This document shows, piece by piece, positions 1-4,564 of a stretch of 5,803 nucleotides of DNA. Both the position numbers and the translations under genes were made by a program. The stretch's first letter is position 1. The number at the start of each line of letters is the position of its first letter. The notes beneath the pieces were generated by a model. It had not been told where the DNA came from, searched no databases, and saw only the letters and a program-made list of their open reading frames with translations. The DNA comes from Desulfobacterales bacterium. Its GTDB lineage: Bacteria > Desulfobacterota > Desulfobacteria > Desulfobacterales > C00003060. The stretch is from assembly GCA_030668505.1 (NCBI GenBank), contig DAOUTV010000132.1:1-5803 (forward strand). Reading direction: 5' to 3'.

Positions 1-509
1 TCCAGTCCTTCTGGAAGGTCCACCCGCAAGACCTTGTGAGTCAGATCGATATCTACCACAACAGAGTCGGTCGCCGGAATTAGGACCTCTCTTTTCCCGT
101 CACGGACTACATATACATCGTTGCTCCCTGTGGGAAAAATGGTCGCCACACGACCGAGGCGACGGTTATCCACCGTGAAGACCTCTAGGCCGATGATTTG
201 GAACCAGTAGTAGGTGCCATCTTCAGGTTCAGGGAGGGTGGTTTTGTCAATGCATAGTTCGCAGCCGGCCAACTCTTTTGCCGCGTCAACCGAAGTTATG
301 CCTTCTAAGGCCAGCAAAATGCCACGCTTATGCGGACGGGCCGATTCTATCCCCAATGTTACAACAGGCCTATCTTTTCGCCTTAAGGCAAGCTGCTTGC
401 CGAGTGCAAAAGGAGCTGTGGATTCGGCGTAAGGAAATACCCTGAGGTAGCCTTTGATCCCGTGGGTGCCAACAACTTTACCAATGGGAATGAGGGCATC
501 CTCATTCAT
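1..509 (-). CDS. rimM: Ribosome maturation factor RimM (C-terminus cut by window edge)
   Basis: RimM binds ribosomal protein S19 and assists maturation of the 30S head and 16S rRNA 3' domain in the cytoplasm. I translated this frame by hand. It begins MNEDALIPIGKVVGTHGIKG, the usual N-terminal RimM barrel with its GxxxGxHGIKG-like motif. At about residues 95-110 it has the family signature for the start of the PRC-barrel domain (DGTYYWFQIIGLEV), then TGSNDVYVV (about 126-134) and LIPAT, and near the end VDLPEGL. 169 full codons are visible and RimM is usually 165-180 residues, so only the last few residues are missing. The ATG is 5 bp after the khpA stop codon and has no well-placed Shine-Dalgarno: a GGAG lies about 21 bases upstream, inside khpA. 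Translation is therefore probably coupled to khpA. The other nearby ATGs are out of frame. In this conserved order trmD and rplS would follow, beyond base 1. Identification is secure; the start is likely. Confidence 0.96.
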   Translation of the reverse strand, partial: MNEDALIPIGKVVGTHGIKGYLRVFPYAESTAPFALGKQLALRRKDRPVVTLGIESARPHKRGILLALEGITSVDAAKELAGCELCIDKTTLPEPEDGTYYWFQIIGLEVFTVDNRRLGRVATIFPTGSNDVYVVRDGKREVLIPATDSVVVDIDLTHKVLRVDLPEGL

Positions 510-514
510 GCGCG

Positions 515-745
515 TTATTCGATGATCTCCAACACGGACCGCTTTTTGATCTTGGCAGAAGCAGCACCCAAAATGGTCCTTATGGAGCGGGCTGTGCGGC
601 CTTGCTTTCCGATGATCTTTCCCAGATCGTCCTTGGCCACTTTCAGTTCAATTACCGAGGTTTGTTCGCCATCCACTTGAGAAACTTCCACCTGCTCCGG
701 ATAATCGACCAGCGCTTGGGCTATGTACTTGATTAAGTCCTTCAT
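515..745 (-). CDS. khpA: KH-domain RNA-binding protein KhpA (YlqC family)
   Basis: This is a 76-residue single KH-domain protein. Members bind RNA broadly, and in several Gram-positive bacteria form a complex with KhpB (Jag/EloR) that affects cell elongation and sRNA/mRNA turnover. The protein starts MKDLIKYIAQALVDYPEQV. It has the GxxG RNA-binding loop as GKQG at residues 46-49, in IIGKQGRTARSIRTIL, followed by the closing strand SVLEII. Length and architecture are typical of the family. I chose the ATG at 745 because a perfect AGGAGG lies 7 nt upstream (758-753). The frame stays open to a TTG at 790, but that has no ribosome binding site and would add a non-conserved extension. The gene lies between rpsP and rimM, its usual neighbours. 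The gap to rpsP is unusually long (181 bp) because of an inserted repeat element. KhpB is not in the window. Confidence 0.95.
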   Translation of the reverse strand: MKDLIKYIAQALVDYPEQVEVSQVDGEQTSVIELKVAKDDLGKIIGKQGRTARSIRTILGAASAKIKKRSVLEIIE

Positions 746-752
746 CCCCCGA

Positions 753-758
753 CCTCCT
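753..758 (-). promoter_or_regulatory. Shine-Dalgarno AGGAGG of khpA
   Basis: A perfect AGGAGG on the minus strand ends 7 nt before the ATG at 745. It decides the khpA start in favour of this ATG over the upstream in-frame TTG at 790. Confidence 0.85.
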
Positions 759-810
759 GAAAGTGTTACAAGAGAAAACCGACGTTCCAAAAAAATAAGG
801 GCTATGCAAA

Positions 811-927
811 GTCCGTTTGTAACCGTTCACGGGTTCAATGGTTCAGGGTTCACTGAAATGACCCCTTGTCACCCCCTGGCCTACGAGAGAAAGGTAACTC
901 TGAACCTGTGAACGCCTACGTCCGTTT
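811..927. mobile_element. 101-bp MITE-like insertion with 8-bp target-site duplication
   Basis: The direct repeat GTCCGTTT occurs exactly at 811-818 and 920-927. Immediately inside it are terminal inverted repeats: 819-837 reads gtaaccgttcacgggttca, and the reverse complement of 901-919 reads gtaggcgttcacaggttca. They match at 16 of 19 positions, and their ends abut both direct repeats without a gap. The enclosed 101 bp (819-919) have no coding capacity. This is the structure of a small non-autonomous transposable element or mobile intergenic repeat. The duplicated target begins with the last base of the rpsP stop codon, so the element landed directly behind rpsP without altering its protein. 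As minus-strand RNA the ends form a stem of 16 Watson-Crick pairs plus one G-U and two mismatches, which might affect readthrough or processing between rpsP and khpA (inference). No transposase is in the window, so the parent family is unknown. Confidence 0.65.
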
Positions 928-1187
928 TAAGCATTTGCTGTTTTTGAAAAGAAGCCCTCTTTATTCAAGATACTCTTGACGGTTGCCGTAGGTGTGGCCC
1001 CTTTTTCAATCCACTCCTTCACGCGGTTGTGCTTCAAGGTCACTGCAGGCGGTTCCTTTAGCGGATCATAGGTCCCAACGAGCTCAAGAAATCTACCATC
1101 CCGAGGTGCATCACTCGAAGCCACGACGATTCGATAATACGGCTTTTTCTTGGCGCCATGCCTGGCCAATCTAATTTTGACAGACAT
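927..1187 (-). CDS. rpsP: 30S ribosomal protein S16
   Basis: S16 is a small-subunit protein that binds 16S rRNA early in 30S assembly. The 86-residue product starts MSVKIRLARHGAKKKPYYRI and continues with VVASSDAPRDGRFLELVGTY (residues about 21-40), both hallmark S16 segments. A DPL segment follows at about 41-43, then NRVKEWIEKGATPTATV. Length is normal for the family (80-90). The Shine-Dalgarno AAGGAGGA (1206-1199) overlaps the ffh stop codon (1207-1205) and lies 11 nt before the ATG. This slightly long spacing suggests translational coupling to ffh. The gap to ffh is 17 bp. The stop codon TAA (929-927) shares its last base with the target duplication of the downstream MITE-like element. 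Confidence 0.98.
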   Translation of the reverse strand: MSVKIRLARHGAKKKPYYRIVVASSDAPRDGRFLELVGTYDPLKEPPAVTLKHNRVKEWIEKGATPTATVKSILNKEGFFSKTANA

Positions 1188-1204
1188 CCGATTGCTATTC
1201 CTCC

Positions 1205-2536
1205 TTAAAACGGCAACACTCCCCGCCCGAAGCCGGGAAGGCCGCCTTTATTCAATTTCTTTATCATTTTATGGGACTGGACGTAATTTTTCAAGAGTTG
1301 ATTTACCTCCTGAACGGTCGTTCCACTCCCCATAGCAATCCGCTTTCGTCGGCTTGCGTTTATAATGTTGTGTCTGCGGCGCTCTTGAACTGTCATGGAG
1401 TCAATGATGGCGGTAATCCGCACCAACTCACCATCGTCCACCTTGAACTGTTTGAGTTGTTTGAGCTTGCTCATCCCAGGAATCATTGCCAGCAGTTCCT
1501 CAAAAGAGCCCATCTTTCTGATTTGTGACATTTGATCACGAAAGTCCTCTAAGGTAAACTCATTTCTGCGCAGCTTTTTTTCCAGTTCACGGGCCTTTTT
1601 CTCGTCAATGGTCGTCTGTGCCTTCTCGATCAGAGAAAGGATATCACCCATGCCCAGGATCCTGGACGCCATCCGGTCCGGGTGAAAGGACTCCAGGGCA
1701 TCCAGCTTCTCACCCACACCTATAAACCTAATAGGCTTTGAGGTAATCGCCTTAATAGATATGGCCGCTCCGCCACGCGCATCCCCCTCCATCTTTGTTA
1801 GAATCACACCGCCAATGTCTAGGGCATCATTAAAGGCCTTGGCCATATTCACCGCATCCTGTCCGGTCATGGCATCGGCCACCAGCAGTATATCAGATGG
1901 ATGTACAGTCTCTTTGATCTGCCCCAGCTCGGCCATCAGCGCTTCGTCAACATGGAGTCGTCCCGCTGTATCGATCAGGAGGGTATCAAAGCCGCCTTGA
2001 CGTGCCATATGGAGAGCATCTCGGCAAATGTCTACAGGATCCATATCCTGCGTGGACGGAAAGACCTCTGCGCCCGATTGTTTTCCTATCTTCTGCAGTT
2101 GCTCAATGGCCGCCGGGCGATAGGGATCAGCGGGCACCAGATAAGGTCTCCGGTGTTGACCCTTCAGGAATTTGGCCAACTTGCCTGTCGTCGTGGTTTT
2201 TCCGGAACCCTGGAGGCCTACTAACATGACAACAGCGGGTTTGGCGCCGGTCAGGCACAGCCCTTCGTGCCTGCTCCCCATAAGCTGGGCGAGTTCCTCA
2301 TTAACAATCTTGACAACCTGTTGTCCTGGTGTCAGGCTACTCAAAACTTCCTGACCGATAGCACGTTCCCTTATAGCAGCGATAAGGCCCTTGACGACCT
2401 TGTAATGGACGTCGGCTTCAAGAAGGGCTAGGCGCACGTCCTTTAACCCGGCCTCAATGTTTTTCTCGGACAACTTGCCGTGGCCCTTGAGCTTCTTGAA
2501 TGCTGCGTTCAATTTGTCGGTAAGGTTTTCAAACAT
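1205..2536 (-). CDS. ffh: Signal recognition particle GTPase Ffh (SRP54)
   Basis: Ffh binds 4.5S/SRP RNA and signal sequences of nascent membrane proteins and, with FtsY, targets ribosomes to the SecYEG translocon. The 443 residues give a full-length protein. It has an N-terminal helical bundle (about 1-95) and a G domain with G1 GLQGSGKT (107-114), the SRP insertion region DPYRPAA (137-143), G3 DTAGRLHVDE (189-198), G4 TKMEGDARGG (247-256) and G5 GVGEKLDALESFHP (273-286). The methionine-rich M domain (about 325-435) has a finger-loop part MGSFEELLAMIPGM (342-355) and the RNA-binding motif SRRKRIAMGSGTTVQEV (395-411). G4 has Glu250 where most Ffh proteins have Asp. The ATG at 2536 is preceded by AAGG about 9 nt upstream, a modest site. 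This is the first gene of the leftward operon, next to a TTGACA -35 box in the divergent spacer. Confidence 0.98.
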   Translation of the reverse strand: MFENLTDKLNAAFKKLKGHGKLSEKNIEAGLKDVRLALLEADVHYKVVKGLIAAIRERAIGQEVLSSLTPGQQVVKIVNEELAQLMGSRHEGLCLTGAKPAVVMLVGLQGSGKTTTTGKLAKFLKGQHRRPYLVPADPYRPAAIEQLQKIGKQSGAEVFPSTQDMDPVDICRDALHMARQGGFDTLLIDTAGRLHVDEALMAELGQIKETVHPSDILLVADAMTGQDAVNMAKAFNDALDIGGVILTKMEGDARGGAAISIKAITSKPIRFIGVGEKLDALESFHPDRMASRILGMGDILSLIEKAQTTIDEKKARELEKKLRRNEFTLEDFRDQMSQIRKMGSFEELLAMIPGMSKLKQLKQFKVDDGELVRITAIIDSMTVQERRRHNIINASRRKRIAMGSGTTVQEVNQLLKNYVQSHKMIKKLNKGGLPGFGRGVLPF

Positions 2537-2561
2537 GGTGATCGCCTTAACATGCGAAAAA

Positions 2562-2567
2562 TATAAT
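2562..2567 (+). promoter_or_regulatory. Candidate -10 box for rlmN
   Basis: A perfect TATAAT lies on the plus strand 41 bp before the rlmN ATG. No recognisable -35 sits 16-18 bp upstream, so the assignment is weak. The box lies beside the candidate ffh -10, so both promoters would share the same 72-bp spacer. Confidence 0.3.
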
Positions 2568-2569
2568 TA

Positions 2570-2596
2570 ATTATTATCACATGAACCAAGTGTCAA
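2570..2596 (-). promoter_or_regulatory. Candidate sigma70-type promoter for ffh operon
   Basis: On the minus strand a perfect TTGACA (2596-2591) is followed after 15 bp by AATAAT (2575-2570, 5 of 6 to TATAAT). A 17-bp spacing gives only the poorer TAATTA. The ffh ATG is 33 bp downstream of the -10. The region is AT-rich and the only sizeable non-coding DNA before ffh. The -35 is strong, but the exact -10 is uncertain. Confidence 0.5.
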
Positions 2597-2608
2597 GAAA
2601 ATATTTTT

Positions 2609-3673
2609 ATGATTGTTCGCCAGGATGTAAAAAGTCTTAGTGAAGAGCAGCTCACACAGTGGCTCGGGCAATACGGCATTGCCCCTTATCGGGCCGGCCA
2701 AATCCTCAGATGGATCTACCAGCGAGGGGCCTATTCTTTTTCGGAAATGACGGACATTTCCAAGGATCTCAGGAGTTTTCTTTCGGAGCGACTGGCCATA
2801 AGCCGGCTTGAAACTGAACAGATTCAGACCTCAAATGATGGTTCCAGAAAATACCTTTTCCGTTTGGACGACGGCCAACATATAGAAAGCGTGTTGATTC
2901 CCGAACCGGGCCACTGGACATTGTGCATATCGAGTCAGGTAGGCTGTGGAATGGGGTGTAAGTTCTGCCTCACAGGTCGCGGCGGACTGGAGCGAAACCT
3001 TGAAACTTCGGAAATCATTAACCAGATCTGTGCTGTACGAGATGATCTTCAAGAGCCAAGCTCTCTGACTAACATCGTCTTCATGGGAATGGGCGAACCG
3101 CTTGCCAACTACAACAGCGTTGTGCAGGCCATCCGGACCATTACAGACAACAACGGCCTTCAGTTTTCCGGTCGCCGGGTCACCCTTTCAACAGCGGGGT
3201 TGGCCCCGAGGATAGATGATCTGGGACCCGACGTTAAGGTTAACTTGGCCGTATCCCTAAATGCTACAGACAACGATACCCGAAACAAGTTGATGCCCAT
3301 CAACCGCACCTATCCGATCGAGATGCTCCTTTCTGCATGCCGCAGGTTTCCGCTCCCCTCTCGTCGGACGATCATGTTTGAATATGTCCTGATTGCCGGG
3401 GTAAACGACACCCCCGGGGATGCTGAGCGTTTGGCAAAGCTGTTGAGACCTTTGAGGGCCAAAATCAACTTGATACCCTTTAATCCGTACGAAGGGACCG
3501 AGTTCAGTAGACCTGAGGAAGACGCTATCCTGACTTTTCAAAAGGTACTCATGGACCGTCATTACACAGTCATTATCCGTTACAGCAAGGGGTGTGACAT
3601 CGGTGCGGCCTGTGGACAACTCCGCGCCAGGTCAAAGCTGAATGCTGAACAATCAAGGATCACAGAGCGGTAA
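2609..3673 (+). CDS. rlmN: Dual-specificity 23S rRNA/tRNA adenine-C2 methyltransferase RlmN (radical SAM)
   Basis: RlmN methylates C2 of A2503 in 23S rRNA and of A37 in some tRNAs, through a [4Fe-4S] radical SAM mechanism with a methyl-cysteine intermediate. The 354 residues match the usual length. The N-terminal accessory domain (about 1-70) contains the typical PYRAGQILRWIY segment. The cluster-binding CxxxCxxC is C113, C117, C120 in VGCGMGCKFC. C106 and C335 (GCDIGAACGQL) fit the two catalytic cysteines known as C118 and C355 in the E. coli enzyme, and E93 fits its E105. Other family motifs are FMGMGEPLANYN (158-169), RRVTLSTAG (189-197) and NLIPFNPYEG (287-296). The ATG has no clear Shine-Dalgarno upstream, only A-rich sequence, but the N-terminus agrees with the family. 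The gene is divergent from ffh. No convincing intrinsic terminator follows; two repeat units lie directly downstream. Confidence 0.97.
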   Translation: MIVRQDVKSLSEEQLTQWLGQYGIAPYRAGQILRWIYQRGAYSFSEMTDISKDLRSFLSERLAISRLETEQIQTSNDGSRKYLFRLDDGQHIESVLIPEPGHWTLCISSQVGCGMGCKFCLTGRGGLERNLETSEIINQICAVRDDLQEPSSLTNIVFMGMGEPLANYNSVVQAIRTITDNNGLQFSGRRVTLSTAGLAPRIDDLGPDVKVNLAVSLNATDNDTRNKLMPINRTYPIEMLLSACRRFPLPSRRTIMFEYVLIAGVNDTPGDAERLAKLLRPLRAKINLIPFNPYEGTEFSRPEEDAILTFQKVLMDRHYTVIIRYSKGCDIGAACGQLRARSKLNAEQSRITER

Positions 3674-3707
3674 GATTGCTCTTGTTTGTCTTTGAGCTTT
3701 GACAGTA

Positions 3708-3856
3708 TCGTAAAAAGTCTCATTTCCCCTCCCCCCAGCCCTCTCCCATTTCAGCCGTTCAGCCGTCGCAGCCAGTGCTTTGGCGAAGTCGGCTCGTAGC
3801 TAAGGCTACTATGGCGAAGCCGGCCAAGGGAGAGGGGGTCTTTTGACTTTTTACGA
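3708..3856. repeat. Intergenic repeat unit A bounded by 12-bp inverted repeats
   Basis: The unit opens with TCGTAAAAAGTC (3708-3719) and closes with its perfect reverse complement GACTTTTTACGA (3845-3856). The match weakly extends outward (TTGACAG against CGTCAG). Inside is a second perfect 9-bp inverted pair, CCCTCTCCC (3739-3747) with GGGAGAGGG (3828-3836). Between them are a tandem TTCAGCCG doublet (3750-3765), two near-identical copies of tggcgaagtcggc (3781-3793 and 3812-3824, one mismatch) and a small GTAGC-TAAG-GCTAC hairpin (3796-3809). There is no coding capacity. It looks like a miniature palindromic mobile repeat starting 34 bp after rlmN. It could fold as a long stem in the rlmN 3' untranslated region, but it is not a textbook terminator. 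No clear target duplication is visible. Confidence 0.7.
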
Positions 3857-3888
3857 AGCCGTCAGCTTTGTTGGTCTCGTAAAAAGTC

Positions 3889-3915
3889 GTCACTCCGGTG
3901 AAAACCGGAGTCCAG
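3889..3915 (+). repeat. REP-like palindrome 1 (8-bp stem, GAAA loop)
   Basis: ACTCCGGT (3892-3899) pairs with ACCGGAGT (3904-3911) around a GAAA loop (3900-3903), flanked by GTC and CCAG. The core belongs to the widespread GTCATTCC-type intergenic palindromes. It is nested in unit B and forms an inverted pair with the palindrome at 3940-3966. Confidence 0.75.
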
Positions 3916-3939
3916 AGTCTTTATAACTAGCTGAATAAA

Positions 3940-3966
3940 CTGGATTCCGGCTTTCGCCGGAATGAC
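3940..3966 (-). repeat. REP-like palindrome 2, inverted copy of palindrome 1
   Basis: ATTCCGGC (3944-3951) pairs with GCCGGAAT (3956-3963). On the minus strand the loop is GAAA. Read on the minus strand, it matches palindrome 1 at 23 of 27 positions, and the four differences form two compensatory base-pair swaps (T-A for C-G and C-G for T-A). A 24-nt AT-rich spacer (3916-3939) separates the two. The inverted pairing resembles BIME arrangements of REP sequences. Confidence 0.75.
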
Positions 3967-4018
3967 TGAAAGAGGTGTTTTTCGACTTTTTACGAAGCCG
4001 TCAGCTTGGATGGTTTCG

Positions 4019-4136
4019 ATTTTCGGTTTAGATAAGGTAGTCTATCCGGGCTGGCCTTTCACCGACGAGCCGATTATGTTATAGGATACAAAAAACTCAC
4101 GTCCCTCTCTTATGCTATACCTTTAAAGGAGTCGGC
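4019..4136 (+). promoter_or_regulatory. queF upstream region and possible RNA leader
   Basis: This stretch carries the expression signals of queF, but none apart from the ribosome binding site is certain. TATCC (4043-4047) can pair with GGATA (4084-4088), enclosing a smaller GGCT/AGCC pairing, and is followed at once by an A-run and CT (4089-4097). An A-rich tail after a stem recalls preQ1 riboswitches, which often precede queuosine genes, but the loop here is too large for a class I aptamer, so I do not call one. No good -35/-10 pair was seen. The site AAAGGAG (4125-4131) lies 5 nt before the ATG. Confidence 0.25.
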
Positions 4137-4550
4137 ATGGACATATCCGGCATAAAAAAAGCGCTGCTCAAAAACATTGAAAGCCCTGACACCATAGACC
4201 CGGGTGTGCTTCAGGTGCTCGATTACGCATACAGGACACAGAGGGACATTGAAATCAAGATTGACCAGCCGGAATTTACCTCGCTGTGTCCCATATCGGG
4301 GCTTCCGGACTTTGGGAGTATCATGATTCGTTATGAACCAAATGACAAAATCGTCGAGTTGAAGTCTCTGAAATATTACCTGTTGCAGTATCGCAGTGTC
4401 GGCATCTTCTACGAACACGTTGTCAATCGAATCCTGGAGGATCTGGTTTCGTTCGTCCGCCCCAAGTTTATGGAAGTAGTGGGAACCTTTACACCCCGGG
4501 GCGGCATAACCACTACAGCTCGGGTAGAATACAAGGAGGAGGGACTCTGA
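4137..4550 (+). CDS. queF: NADPH-dependent 7-cyano-7-deazaguanine reductase QueF (type I, short)
   Basis: QueF reduces the nitrile preQ0 to the amine preQ1 with NADPH, a committed step of queuosine tRNA modification. The 137-residue product has a single tunnel-fold domain. EFTSLCPISGLPDFG (residues 46-60) contains the nucleophile C51, which forms the thioimide with preQ0, and the proton donor D58. The QueF motif ELKSLKYYLLQYRS follows at 74-87. FYEHVVNRI (91-99) has the substrate-binding Glu93, with His94 placed after it where the B. subtilis enzyme has His before Glu. FTPRGGI (118-124) completes the family set. It is shorter than the B. subtilis protein (about 165) mainly in the C-terminal tail and is clearly the unimodular form, not the E. 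coli bimodular type. Start: AAAGGAG 5 nt upstream of ATG. No other queuosine genes are adjacent. It converges on the cyclase gene, with 14 bp between stop codons. Confidence 0.96.
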   Translation: MDISGIKKALLKNIESPDTIDPGVLQVLDYAYRTQRDIEIKIDQPEFTSLCPISGLPDFGSIMIRYEPNDKIVELKSLKYYLLQYRSVGIFYEHVVNRILEDLVSFVRPKFMEVVGTFTPRGGITTTARVEYKEEGL

Positions 4551-4564
4551 TTCATTGCATAGGA

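Larger units (their letters stand above)
3877..3995. repeat. Intergenic repeat unit B bounded by 13-bp inverted repeats
   Basis: The unit opens with TCGTAAAAAGTCG (3877-3889) and closes with the perfect reverse complement CGACTTTTTACGA (3983-3995). These are the same ends as unit A, but the interior is unrelated and consists mainly of two opposed hairpins. A 35-nt direct repeat covering the right end of each unit plus its flank (3845-3879 and 3984-4018, 32 of 35 identical) shows that units A and B arose by tandem duplication or repeated insertion of one terminal module. No open frame is present. Confidence 0.75.

Noticed and set aside
746..790. N-terminal extension of khpA starting at a TTG at 790
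   Set aside because: It has no Shine-Dalgarno and the added residues are not part of the KH domain; the ATG at 745 has a perfect AGGAGG.
3257..3619. Minus-strand open frame of 120 codons inside rlmN
   Set aside because: It is a shadow of the conserved RlmN catalytic domain, without a ribosome binding site or recognisable motifs.
3828..3856. Intrinsic terminator of rlmN
   Set aside because: The G-rich arm is followed by TCTTTTGACTTTTTACG, but its partner arm is 80 bp away and the T-runs belong to the repeat end, so this is not a compact terminator hairpin.
3695..3870. AGCTTTG direct repeats (3695-3701, 3864-3870) as a target duplication around unit A
   Set aside because: The right copy lies within the 35-nt module that recurs after unit B, so it is part of the repeat itself and not duplicated host target.
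3708..3995. CRISPR-like array
   Set aside because: There are only two units, the repeats are inverted ends and not regularly spaced direct repeats, and no cas gene is present.
4031..4100. preQ1 class I riboswitch upstream of queF
   Set aside because: The short stem-loop with C-rich loop right before the A-rich tail is missing; only the tail-like A-run and gene context fit.
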